Positions 1 through 8,091 of a DNA stretch of 64,000 nucleotides are shown piece after piece; the stretch's first letter is position 1, and every line of letters starts with the position of its first letter. Location: positions 1 through 64,000 of the forward strand of contig NZ_JAQLDU010000003.1 in the NCBI RefSeq assembly GCF_028209625.1, given 5' to 3'. The translations under genes and the position numbers were made by a program. The notes beneath the pieces were generated by a model. The model made no database searches. It was not told the DNA's origin and was given only the letters and a program-made list of their open reading frames with translations. This DNA is from Collinsella aerofaciens (lineage in GTDB: Bacteria > Actinomycetota > Coriobacteriia > Coriobacteriales > Coriobacteriaceae).

Positions 1-105
1 ATCAAGTTCGCCCGCTCCCGCAAGGGCCGCACCTGCATCATCGGCGCCCTGGACAAGGCCGCCGAGACCATGGCCGGTCTCTCCGGTACCCGCATCCACG
101 AGTAG
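1..105 (+). CDS. arcC: Carbamate kinase, C-terminal end (partial)
   Basis: Only the last 34 residues are present, running into the window from the left and ending at TAG (103-105). The tail contains the pattern IKFARSRKGR, a CIIGALDKA segment and a closing LSGTRI. This resembles the end of carbamate kinases, which typically read as a GR-x-A-IITSL-x-x-A segment followed by a G-x-x-GT-x-I close. Carbamate kinase makes ATP from carbamoyl phosphate and ADP in arginine, agmatine or purine degradation. The neighbouring amino-acid transporter and amidohydrolase fit amino-acid catabolism. The call rests on a short fragment. Confidence 0.65.
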   Translation: MKFARSRKGRTCIIGALDKAAETMAGLSGTRIHE

Positions 106-170
106 TCCCTACTCCGTTGCCTCTCTCGTGGGCGCCAGGCAAAGCGCCCACAAACTAGCCTCTCTTCATG

Positions 171-206
171 AGCCCCGCAGTCCGCTCCGACTGCGGGGCT
201 TTTGCT
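171..206 (+). terminator. Rho-independent terminator after the carbamate kinase gene
   Basis: A perfect 11-bp stem (171-181 with 190-200), an 8-nt loop, then TTTTGCT. It lies 66 bp after the stop codon. Confidence 0.85.
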
Positions 207-218
207 ATTCACCTAGTC

Positions 219-440
219 ATTGGGGACAGACTTAAATGAGTAGTCCAAAACGGGTGCAGTTTCCTTTGAGGCCCTCAACCGGAAAATGCATCCCGGAAAT
301 ATGCCGAAAAGTGGCTCTCAGTTTCCCAAGCAGGCCGCTAACGGAAAGCGCATCCCGCTATCGAACTTCAAAGCGGGATGTGCCTTCCGTGCCGGCAGTT
401 CCGGGCAGTCTGGGGCCACTCATTTAAGTCTGTCCCCAAT
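219..440. repeat. Long inverted repeat, 23-bp perfect arms
   Basis: The arm at 219-241 is the exact reverse complement of 418-440. Each arm carries GGGGACAGACTTAAATGAGT or its complement. They enclose 176 bp with no convincing gene; a 63-codon reading frame inside has no ribosome-binding site or family resemblance. The GGGACA core recurs in other intergenic inverted repeats of this window. Confidence 0.85.
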
Positions 441-462
441 GAGTGCAATGAGTGCCCAATGA

Positions 463-1464
463 CTAGTAGTAGGCCCACATGGCTTCGATTTCGTTGAGGA
501 CTTCTACGACGCCCCAGCGGCGAGCGCTGCGGCTTTGCGAGTTGGGGTCGTAGACTCCCACCTGATCGGCATCGTCGATGCCCCAGAGCACGATATAGTG
601 TCCAACGCTGGTAAAGGTGCCGGGGCGAACCGATGCGATGATGGGCGCACCCGAGCGCAGCGCCTGGGTGATGGAGCTGCGATCGATATGGAGCTCCGTT
701 CCGTTAAGGCCCAGCTGCCATGCGCCGCGCGTCATAAATGACCATTCGGTGGCGCCGGTGGGGGCATAGTTGCCCGCCTCGGAAAGGGCGCACATATCGA
801 CCGGCGTCATATCGGTGTGGCCGGTCTTAAAAATATAGACCATGGTGAGGCAAGTGGGACCGCAAGCGTTTTCGCGAATAGTGCCACCGGCATAGGGCAG
901 CTCCGACCATGCGGGGTCAATTTGGTAGATGTGGGGCATGGTGCCGGCACTCCACTGCGAGCGCGGGGTCGAAAAAGCAAATGAGTAGCCGGGTGCGACG
1001 GGAGCTTTAAGCAGCTTGTCCTCGGCAGTGGGCTCAAGACCGGCTGATCCGTGGGAGATACAGGATCCCAAAAACACAAAGACGAGGCAGGCGGCAATGG
1101 AGCAAAGCGCAAGGCGTAGGCGGCGGGCCGGAAGCACGTGGCTTGTGGTATGCGACGCGGGGTGAGGGGCGGAATTGCCGCGATCGCGTTGAGGTCGCGA
1201 AAAGGAGCGTTTAACGTAGTAGTCGGTCTTACGGCGATCGTAGCGGCGCGGCTGCGATATGTCGGTCTGACGTTGGCGTGTGCTCGTACTCACGCGGTCT
1301 GACTGTTGCACGGTACGGCTTTGTTGCCGAGAAGAAGCCCCGGGCTGCTCTTGGGGGCGCTGCTGGTTGCCGTTGTCGGAGGTGCTTCTGGGCGTTGGCG
1401 TGGTGCGGCCGGCAAGGCGCACGCTTTGTGGCCGTTGGTCGCCGTCATTGTATCCGTATGCCAT
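463..1464 (-). CDS. C39-like papain-fold protein, membrane-anchored
   Basis: About 333 residues. The N-terminal ~110 residues are polar, rich in Gln, Arg and Ser, and probably cytoplasmic. One hydrophobic segment follows (LRLALCSIAACLVFVFLG), then an extracellular domain of the peptidase_C39_2 type. The catalytic Cys is expected in ENACGPTCLT, the His in VGHYIVLWGID and the Asp/Asn in VYDPNS. Such proteins act outside the membrane, often on peptides or the cell wall; the substrate is unknown. I prefer ATG 1464, which has AAGGTG about 6 nt upstream, over the in-frame GTG at 1473. The gene is divergent from the APC transporter. A lipobox-like LGSC lies at the end of the membrane segment, but the long N-terminal extension argues against a lipoprotein. 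Confidence 0.7.
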   Translation of the reverse strand: MAYGYNDGDQRPQSVRLAGRTTPTPRSTSDNGNQQRPQEQPGASSRQQSRTVQQSDRVSTSTRQRQTDISQPRRYDRRKTDYYVKRSFSRPQRDRGNSAPHPASHTTSHVLPARRLRLALCSIAACLVFVFLGSCISHGSAGLEPTAEDKLLKAPVAPGYSFAFSTPRSQWSAGTMPHIYQIDPAWSELPYAGGTIRENACGPTCLTMVYIFKTGHTDMTPVDMCALSEAGNYAPTGATEWSFMTRGAWQLGLNGTELHIDRSSITQALRSGAPIIASVRPGTFTSVGHYIVLWGIDDADQVGVYDPNSQSRSARRWGVVEVLNEIEAMWAYY

Positions 1465-1819
1465 TCGAATCACCTTGCCTCGTGTGTAACTTGTCTATCC
1501 TACATAAAAAGATGCGCGACACATGGGTATGTGCGCCAAAAGCCTGACAAATGGTATGAACGTTGCCGCGCCGCGCGCCACGCGTCACGGCAACAGGTAT
1601 TCAAAAGCAGACAAGATGAAAGCGTCCAAGACGAATGACGTCTCCCGCCGTTCGTCCCAAAAACGGCGCCGCTCGTTTTGCAGTTCTGCCTTCGGTCGAG
1701 CCTTGGACGGCGCTGCTGTGCCAAGGCCGTATCTTAAAGCCACGAAATAAAAGCGCGCGGTCAGACAGGTCGCGCAAGGGGTGACGCCGGGGGGCGTCAA
1801 AAAGGAAAGGAGGGGAACA
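1465..1819. other. Divergent intergenic region, no gene seen
   Basis: This 355-bp gap separates the divergent C39-like and APC genes and must hold both promoters. A 7-bp inverted repeat GTTGCCG/CGGCAAC (1562-1568, 1588-1594) is the only clear structure. The APC ribosome-binding site AGGAGGGG lies just before 1820. I see no RNA gene or riboswitch here. Confidence 0.5.
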
Positions 1820-3271
1820 ATGGCGGACAAGAACGCAGAAGTTGCAGTCGAGGACAACGGCGGCATGAAGAAAACGCTTTCGCTCTGGAACTTCTTCACC
1901 ATCGGTTTCGGTGCCATCATCGGTACCGGTTGGGTTCTGCAGGTCGGCGACTGGATGGTCGTGGGCGGCGGTCCCGTTCCCGCTATGATTGCATTCCTCT
2001 TGGGCGCAATCTTCCTCGTGCCCGTCGGAGCTGTTTTCGGTGAGCTCACGGCTGCTATCCCCATTTCGGGCGGCATCGTCGAGTATGTCGATCGTAGCTT
2101 TGGCCGTACGATGAGCTACATCACCGGCTGGCTCCTGGCCCTGGGCAACGGCATCCTGTGCCCGTGGGAGGCCATCGCCATCTCGACTCTCGTGTCCGAG
2201 ATGTTCGGCAGCCTGCCAGGCCTTGAGTGGCTGCGCGCCGTCAAGCTCTACACCATCCTGGGCGCCGACGTTTACCTGTTCCCGACGCTGATCGCGCTCG
2301 GCTTTGCAACCTACGTCATCTTCCTCAACTTCCGCGGTGCCAGCTCGGCCGCCAAGCTGCAGGCCTTCTTGACCAAGGCCCTGCTCTGCGGCATGCTGCT
2401 CGCCATGGGCGTCTCGCTGTTCACCGGTTCGCCGGACAACGCCATGCCCGTGTTCTCCCAGGTCACCGGTGCTGGTGGCGGCAAGCCCGCTACCGAGGGC
2501 ACCAGCCTGTTCGCCGGTATCGTGTCGGTCCTGGTTCTGACCCCGTTCTTCTACGCCGGCTTCGACACCATTCCTCAGCAGGCTGAGGAAGCAGCCGAGG
2601 GCCTCAACTGGAACAAGTTCGGTAAGATCATCTCCCTGGCCCTGCTGGCCGCCGGCGGCTTCTACATGGTCTGCATCTACTCGTTCGGCACCATCCTCGA
2701 CTGGCATGAGTTTGTTAAGAGCCCGGTTCCCGCGCTTGCCTGCCTCAAGGGCATCAACATGCTCCTGTACCTGGCCATGCTCGTCATCGCCACGCTTGGA
2801 CCCATGGGCCCGATGAACTCCTTCTACGGCGCCACGAGCCGCATCATGCTCGCCATGGGCCGCAAGGGCCAGCTGCCCGAGAAGTTCGCCGAGGTCGATC
2901 CCAAGTCCGGCGCTCCCAAGCTCGCCTGCGTCGTTCTGGGCGTCATCACCGTCGTCGGTCCGTTCCTGGGCAAGAACATGCTCATCCCTCTGACCAACGT
3001 GTCGGCTCTCGCCTTCATCTTCTCCTGCGGCATGGTCGCCCTCGCTTGCCTGCGCATGCGCTTCACCGAGCCCGACCTGCCTCGTCCCTACGAGGTGCCC
3101 GGTGGCAAGTTTGGCATCAGCCTCGCTGTCGCTGCCTGCGCCGTCATCATTGGCCTGCTCGTGATCCCGTTCTCTCCCGCCTCCCTCAACATGGTGGAGT
3201 GGAGCATCGTGATCGGCTGGCTGGCTGTTGGCCTGGCCCTCATGGCCTTCACCAATTCCCGCAAAAAATAA
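1820..3271 (+). CDS. APC-superfamily amino acid permease
   Basis: 483 residues with about 12 predicted membrane segments. TM1 carries the APC signature region FFTIGFGAIIGTGWVL, the unwound helix that contacts the substrate in this fold. The family moves amino acids or polyamines by proton symport or exchange. The start at 1820 is chosen because AGGAGGGG lies 6-7 nt upstream; an in-frame start 13 codons earlier has no such site. A strong hairpin (3292-3320) separates it from the amidohydrolase gene 131 bp downstream, so the two may be co-transcribed and processed. The preceding carbamate kinase fragment suggests an amino-acid-derived substrate, but specificity cannot be read from the sequence. 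Confidence 0.85.
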   Translation: MADKNAEVAVEDNGGMKKTLSLWNFFTIGFGAIIGTGWVLQVGDWMVVGGGPVPAMIAFLLGAIFLVPVGAVFGELTAAIPISGGIVEYVDRSFGRTMSYITGWLLALGNGILCPWEAIAISTLVSEMFGSLPGLEWLRAVKLYTILGADVYLFPTLIALGFATYVIFLNFRGASSAAKLQAFLTKALLCGMLLAMGVSLFTGSPDNAMPVFSQVTGAGGGKPATEGTSLFAGIVSVLVLTPFFYAGFDTIPQQAEEAAEGLNWNKFGKIISLALLAAGGFYMVCIYSFGTILDWHEFVKSPVPALACLKGINMLLYLAMLVIATLGPMGPMNSFYGATSRIMLAMGRKGQLPEKFAEVDPKSGAPKLACVVLGVITVVGPFLGKNMLIPLTNVSALAFIFSCGMVALACLRMRFTEPDLPRPYEVPGGKFGISLAVAACAVIIGLLVIPFSPASLNMVEWSIVIGWLAVGLALMAFTNSRKK

Positions 3272-3291
3272 CGCCTAGCCGGGGCGGATCG

Positions 3292-3320
3292 GGTGCGCGG
3301 GGCCCTCTCTCCCGCGCACC
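3292..3320 (+). other. Intercistronic hairpin
   Basis: A 10-bp perfect stem, GGTGCGCGGG (3292-3301) with CCCGCGCACC (3311-3320). There is no U-tract, so it is more likely an mRNA-stabilising or processing hairpin between the permease and amidohydrolase genes than a terminator. Confidence 0.5.
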
Positions 3321-3402
3321 GAACCCGGCACCACTTGGGTAGTTTTGTGAGGCCTTAACCCAACGCGGCCTCGCCCACTATATGGATCCATAAGGAGGAA
3401 CC

Positions 3403-4680
3403 ATGTCCACTAAGTATGCAATCGTTGGCGGCAAGCTCATCGACGGTACCGGTGCCGAGCCGGTCGAGAACTCCCTCGTTCTCGTCGACGACAACGGCAA
3501 GATCGAGTACGCCGGCGCCATGCAGGACCTTCCCGAGGGCGTTGAGGTCATCGACGCCGCCGGCAAGACCGTCCTTCCCGGCCTGATCGACACCCACCTG
3601 CACTTCTCGGGCAACCTGACCGACGATGACACCGATTGGGTCATGCAGCCACTCCTCGAGAAGCAGGCCGTCGCCGTCAAGCAGGCCTACGACTGCCTCA
3701 CCCACGGCCTCACCACCGTCTGCGAGATCGGCCGCTTTGGTATCCAGATCCGTGACTGCATCGACAAGGGCGTCTTCAAGGGCCCGCGCGTTCTGGCCAC
3801 CGGCCTTGGCTTCTGCCGCGTTGCCGGCCACGGCGACTCCCACCACTGCAGCCAGGAGCTCAACAAGGAATCGCACCCCTGGGGCGATCAGGTCGACGGT
3901 CCTTGGGATCTGCGCAAGGCCGTCCGTCGTCGCCTGCGCGAGAACCCCGATGCCATCAAGATCTGGGCTACCGGTGGCGGCATCTGGCGTTGGGATTCCG
4001 GTCGCGACCAGCACTATTGCTCCGAGGAGATCCAGGCTGTGGTCGAAGAGGCCAAGATGGTCGGCATCCCCGTGTGGAGCCACTGCTACAACAACCACGC
4101 CGCTGCCTACGATTCCGTTCGCTTTGGCTGCGAGCAGCTGATTCACGGCTTCGATATCGATGAGCGAACCATGGACCTCATGGCCGAGCAGGGCACCTTC
4201 TTCACCCCGACGATCGCCTTCCTGCCCACCTGGTACGCCACCTATCCGCCCGTCTACGTCCCCGAGCTGCACGACAAGTACGAGGGCACCCTGGTCGAGA
4301 AGGAGCTGCAGCGCAACTACGACTGCCTGCGCGAGGCCAAGAAGCGCGGCGTCGTCATGACGATCGGCTCCGACTCCTTCTCCTTCGTCACCCCGTACGG
4401 CACCTGCTCCATCGAGGAGATGTACGAGTTCGTCGACAAGATCGGCTTCACTCCGGTCGAGACCATCACCTGCGCCACCCTCAACGGTGCCAAGATGTGC
4501 CACATCGAGGACGAGACCGGTTCCATCGAGGCCGGCAAGTGCGCCGACCTGCTGGTTGTCAACGGTGACGTCGCCGCCGACATCCACGTGCTCAACACCG
4601 ACAACATGGACGTCATCATGAAGGATGGCTGGATCGTCGAGGCTGGCACTTTTGGTGAGGCTAACAAATACAGCGCCTAA
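3403..4680 (+). CDS. Metal-dependent amidohydrolase, prolidase/imidazolonepropionase-like
   Basis: 425 residues, full length for the amidohydrolase superfamily TIM barrel with a flanking beta-sandwich. Visible metal ligands are DTHLHF on strand 1, the Lys of AIKIWATGGG (a carboxylated Lys in binuclear members), His residues in VWSHCYNN and LIHGFD, and the Asp of TIGSDSF on strand 8. The spacing fits the Xaa-Pro/Xaa-Arg dipeptidase-like group rather than true imidazolonepropionase. Family members cleave C-terminal residues from N-blocked amino acids or dipeptides, so this cytoplasmic enzyme could feed amino acids taken up by the upstream permease. AAGGAGGAACC precedes the ATG. The exact substrate is unknown. 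Confidence 0.8.
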   Translation: MSTKYAIVGGKLIDGTGAEPVENSLVLVDDNGKIEYAGAMQDLPEGVEVIDAAGKTVLPGLIDTHLHFSGNLTDDDTDWVMQPLLEKQAVAVKQAYDCLTHGLTTVCEIGRFGIQIRDCIDKGVFKGPRVLATGLGFCRVAGHGDSHHCSQELNKESHPWGDQVDGPWDLRKAVRRRLRENPDAIKIWATGGGIWRWDSGRDQHYCSEEIQAVVEEAKMVGIPVWSHCYNNHAAAYDSVRFGCEQLIHGFDIDERTMDLMAEQGTFFTPTIAFLPTWYATYPPVYVPELHDKYEGTLVEKELQRNYDCLREAKKRGVVMTIGSDSFSFVTPYGTCSIEEMYEFVDKIGFTPVETITCATLNGAKMCHIEDETGSIEAGKCADLLVVNGDVAADIHVLNTDNMDVIMKDGWIVEAGTFGEANKYSA

Positions 4681-4738
4681 GATACCGTTTGTCGATGGCT
4701 TGATGTAAAACACAGTTTTTGATTGCATAATGCAATGG

Positions 4739-4763
4739 AGAGGGTCGCTTGCGGCCCTCTTTA
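4739..4763 (+). terminator. Rho-independent terminator after the amidohydrolase gene
   Basis: Stem AGAGGG...CCCTCT (4739-4744 with 4755-4760), extended inward by a wobble and two further pairs, followed by TTATT. Confidence 0.7.
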
Positions 4764-4797
4764 TTGCTATGGGTGCTAAGGACAAGAGGGGATGACG

Positions 4798-6183
4798 GTG
4801 GATTTAAACAGGCTGATTCTGGGCAAGAGCTACAACTCTACCAAGGTCTTTCGTACGGCCCGGCATGTGGTTCAGGCCATCCTGCTCGGTATTGTCGTTC
4901 CGGCGCTTATCCTGCTGCTTATCTGGGATTTAACCGATAATCCCAATCCCGTTCCGGGCGTTGTCGTTATTGCCGGCCTGGTCATGCTGTGCTTCTTTTT
5001 CTCGTATGTCTTTGTGGTCCCCGACGACCTCACATCGAGCGCTACCGACCGCACACTCGCCATCGCATCGAAAATATTCGCCTATACGTCGCGAGGCCTT
5101 ACGCCCGAAGCGGCCCTGGGCGCCTCTAAAATTATCCTGTCCGAGACCATCGCCTCTGCCATCTGCTTTACCGATGGCAAACAGGTGTTGGCAAGCTGGG
5201 GCGAGGACTCGGCAAAGTGCCCTGCCGGCACCCCGGTTGTGCTCAAGACCACGCTCAACGTGATCGAGTCCGGCGAGCAGAGTGTATTTTCGCGCGACGC
5301 CTCCAATGAGACGGGCGGCTATTTTCCCCGCCTGCGCGCCGGCATTGTCGCGCCGCTTACCGTGCGCGGGCATTGCGTGGGTACGCTCGAGCTGTACTAT
5401 CCCCGCCTGAGCAGCATCGATATGCGCCAGACGGCGTTGGCCTCGGGTTTTGCCGACCTCATCTCCACGCAGCTCGCCAGCTTTGAGCTCGAGCGCCAGG
5501 ACGAGCTCACAGCCCGCGTGGAGCTTCGGGCCCTGCAGTCGCAGGTCGACCCGCATTTTCTGTTCAACACCATCAGCACGATCGTGTCGCTCGTTCGAAC
5601 CGAGCCCGACAAGGCGCGATCGCTGCTCATCGATTTTTCCAATTACTATCGTCAGACGCTTTCTGACTCCGATACGCTCACCACGCTCGAGCACGAGGTG
5701 GAACAGGGCACCCGTTATATCAATCTTATGCAGGCCCGGTATGGCGACGGCCGTCTGCGCGTCTCGGTCGATATCGACTTTGAGGTGCGCGATTGCATGG
5801 TGCCGCCGTTTATCTTGCAGCCGTTGCTCGAAAACTGCATCAAGCACGCGCAGCGCGAGACCGAGCCGCTTTCTATTCGTGTTAGGGCTTTTGAGACCGA
5901 TGACGGCTTGGAGATCATCGTCGAAGATGACGGCATCGGTATGAGCGAAGAAGTCTGCGCGCATCTGTTTGAGCAGCATCGCCGAGAGGAGCCCGAGAGC
6001 ATTACCGCCGACGGCTCCATCAAGCGAGGTTGCGGCCTGGCGCTCTTCAACGTGCTTCAGCGTATCCATTTCTTTTACGGAGAAGATTCCGGCATGCGCG
6101 TGGAGTCCCAGGAGGACGTGGGGACGCAGGTTATCGTCGAGCTGAACGGCGAGCCGCATGAGCCGGCGCCGTTGACGGCGTAG
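4798..6183 (+). CDS. LytS/YehU-type sensor histidine kinase
   Basis: About 461 residues. Two N-terminal membrane segments (QAILLGIVVPALILLLIW and VVVIAGLVMLCFFFSYVFVV) are followed by a GAF-like sensor region. Next comes the His_kinase (PF06580) box QVDPHFLFNT with phospho-acceptor His near residue 253, then an HATPase domain with N box LLENCIKHA, G1 VEDDGIGM and G2 RGCGLALFN. It should phosphorylate the LytTR regulator 35 bp downstream. The GTG start at 4798 has GAGGGG 6 nt upstream, whereas the in-frame ATG at 4792 sits directly against that site. It is a paralogue of the kinase at 10707-12050. The signal is unknown. Confidence 0.88.
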   Translation: MDLNRLILGKSYNSTKVFRTARHVVQAILLGIVVPALILLLIWDLTDNPNPVPGVVVIAGLVMLCFFFSYVFVVPDDLTSSATDRTLAIASKIFAYTSRGLTPEAALGASKIILSETIASAICFTDGKQVLASWGEDSAKCPAGTPVVLKTTLNVIESGEQSVFSRDASNETGGYFPRLRAGIVAPLTVRGHCVGTLELYYPRLSSIDMRQTALASGFADLISTQLASFELERQDELTARVELRALQSQVDPHFLFNTISTIVSLVRTEPDKARSLLIDFSNYYRQTLSDSDTLTTLEHEVEQGTRYINLMQARYGDGRLRVSVDIDFEVRDCMVPPFILQPLLENCIKHAQRETEPLSIRVRAFETDDGLEIIVEDDGIGMSEEVCAHLFEQHRREEPESITADGSIKRGCGLALFNVLQRIHFFYGEDSGMRVESQEDVGTQVIVELNGEPHEPAPLTA

Positions 6184-6218
6184 CACGCGAGTATATTGAG
6201 GAGAGAGAGGAAGCGCAC

Positions 6219-6953
6219 ATGTCCGAGGGCTGGAACATCCTGGTGGTTGATGACGAGCCTCCCATCAGGGCTGAGCTACGCTATCTATTGGAGAAGGACG
6301 CGCGCGTGGGGCATATTGCCGAGGCGGGCAATGTCACCGAGGCCGTGGAGTCGATTCTCTCGAGCAAGCCCGACGTGTTGTTTTTGGACATCACGATGCC
6401 CGGCCGCTCGGGAATTGAGCTTGCCGAGACGCTGCAGAACTTAAAGACGCCGCCGGTGGTTGTGTTTGTGACGGCGTTTGCCGAGTTCGCCGCCGATGCG
6501 TATAACCTCGATGCGGTCGACTATATCGTCAAGCCGGTCGAGGATGCACGCCTGTCAAAGGCACTCGACAAGATCGAGGCAGCCTTGGGTGCCCGTCGTG
6601 TTGTCCACGCTCCGCGCCAGCCTTTGCGTCTGACGGTGGACCGCGGGGGCAAAAAGGTGTTCATTCCCGCCGCAGACGTTTGCTACTTTGAGGCGCGCGC
6701 CGATTTTTGCAACGCCATCTGCGCCGAGGGAACGTACCTGATCAATGAGTCGATCTCTTCGCTCGAGCGTCGCTTGGACTCCGAGGGCTTTATTCGCGTT
6801 CATCGCAGCTACCTGGTCAATTTGGAAGACGTGCACAATGTTGAGATTGGCTCCACGGGGTTGATGGAGCTCAGGCTCGACCGCGTGAACTCGACGGTAC
6901 CGGTGTCCCGTCGTCGTGCCGCCGAGGTCAAGTCGCACCTGGGGCTTGCGTAA
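6219..6953 (+). CDS. LytTR-family response regulator
   Basis: 244 residues. The N-terminal receiver domain has acidic VVDDE and the phospho-acceptor Asp57 in LFLDITMPG, with the conserved Lys in VDYIVKPVED. The C-terminal LytTR DNA-binding domain contains FEARADFCNAICAEG and RVHRSYLVNLEDV. It lies 35 bp after its cognate kinase with GAGGAGAGAGAGG upstream, so the two form an operon. LytTR regulators bind paired direct repeats; targets cannot be assigned here. It is paralogous to the regulator at 12123-12839. Confidence 0.9.
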   Translation: MSEGWNILVVDDEPPIRAELRYLLEKDARVGHIAEAGNVTEAVESILSSKPDVLFLDITMPGRSGIELAETLQNLKTPPVVVFVTAFAEFAADAYNLDAVDYIVKPVEDARLSKALDKIEAALGARRVVHAPRQPLRLTVDRGGKKVFIPAADVCYFEARADFCNAICAEGTYLINESISSLERRLDSEGFIRVHRSYLVNLEDVHNVEIGSTGLMELRLDRVNSTVPVSRRRAAEVKSHLGLA

Positions 6954-6986
6954 GAGGCTTGCGTGCTGTCGTTTACCATCGCAGGT

Positions 6987-7013
6987 TTGGCATGGGCGCG
7001 CGGTGGGCATAAT
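6987..7013 (+). promoter_or_regulatory. Candidate sigma-70-type promoter of the phospholipase-C-like gene
   Basis: TTGGCA (6987-6992), a 15-bp spacer and CATAAT (7008-7013), 33 bp before the ATG at 7046. The spacer is short, so confidence is modest. Confidence 0.4.
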
Positions 7014-7045
7014 GGGTGGCATCGAATGAAATCGAAAGGATCATT

Positions 7046-7990
7046 ATGCCCGCGCTTATCACCCATCATCTGTTTGGCGAGGAAAGCATCGACCGTCTTC
7101 CGCAGGGCGTCATCACGTCCGATGAAGAGCGCATTGCCTTTATCTTGGGCAACCAAGGCCCCGACCCGTTTTTCTTTCACATTCTGACACCGCGTGTTTC
7201 CGACTGCACGCTGCTGGCGCAGGTCATGCATCGGTCGCGCATGTCTCGCCAGTTCGCGTGCCTGCGCGACGGCGTGTCGCATCTGCTGCCGCGCGATGCC
7301 AGCTTGGGTCGTGCCTTTGCGCTGGGCCTGCTGTCTCATTACGTGCTCGACCGCAACGCTCACCCCTTTGTCTATGAGCAGCAGTTTGGCATCGTGGAGT
7401 CCGATTCAGAGCTTGAGGATTCGAGCAGTCAGGTCCATGCCGTGATCGAGAGCGACCTGGATGTACTGATGCTGCAGCTTAAACGCGATGGCGCTACGGT
7501 CGACGATTACCCGCCGGCGGGCGAGATCGTCACCACCGATCGCATCAATCGCGTGGCCGGCGTGCTGATGAGCTATGTTGCCGGACGCGTGTACGGCATT
7601 GACATTCCGGCGGGGGAGTACGGTGCTGCCGTTGCCAATATGCAGCGACTTTACCGCGCGATTGAGCCGGCCGGCTCCGCAAAGACGCGCGCGATCTCGC
7701 TGGTTGAGGGCTTGGTGCACGACTACTCGCTGCTCGACGGCCTTGCGCACCGCGTGACGACCGAGCTGCCCGAGCGTACCGGCAACCTGGGCCACTTGGC
7801 ATGGAAGAACCCCTTTACCGATGAAGTCTCGACCGAGAGCTTCCCCGAGGTCTTTGACCGCGCGCTGCTCGATTACGAGTGCACGGTTGCCCGCTTTATC
7901 GAGACCGGCGATATGGAAGCCGTGACCAACCATGTCAATTACAGCGGTCGCGTGCTCAATGCCGATGAGGAGTTCGACCGCGAGGAATAG
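7046..7990 (+). CDS. Zinc-dependent phospholipase C-like protein
   Basis: 314 residues of the Zn_dep_PLPC family (PF00882). The N terminus has the family MPALITHHLFG, then NQGPDPFFFH, a GLLSHYVLDRNAHPFV helix supplying His and Asp metal ligands, and further His/Glu residues in QVHAVIESDLD. No signal peptide is visible, as usual for the short cytoplasmic members found in Firmicutes and Actinobacteria, whose real substrate is not established. Start 7046 is chosen for AAAGGA 5 nt upstream; an in-frame start ten codons earlier has none. It follows the first two-component operon, but a separate promoter is likely. Confidence 0.7.
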   Translation: MPALITHHLFGEESIDRLPQGVITSDEERIAFILGNQGPDPFFFHILTPRVSDCTLLAQVMHRSRMSRQFACLRDGVSHLLPRDASLGRAFALGLLSHYVLDRNAHPFVYEQQFGIVESDSELEDSSSQVHAVIESDLDVLMLQLKRDGATVDDYPPAGEIVTTDRINRVAGVLMSYVAGRVYGIDIPAGEYGAAVANMQRLYRAIEPAGSAKTRAISLVEGLVHDYSLLDGLAHRVTTELPERTGNLGHLAWKNPFTDEVSTESFPEVFDRALLDYECTVARFIETGDMEAVTNHVNYSGRVLNADEEFDREE

Positions 7991-8091
7991 GGCTCATGCG
8001 TGCCCCTTTGCCGAATCCTTACCGGTGCTTCTGGACAATTGGGGTACGATGAACTAACTGCATATCGGGCAAATACGAAGGGTCCCTGTCC

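Noticed and set aside
236..427. 63-codon frame inside the first long inverted repeat
   Set aside because: No ribosome-binding site, no conserved motif, and its ends lie within the repeat arms.
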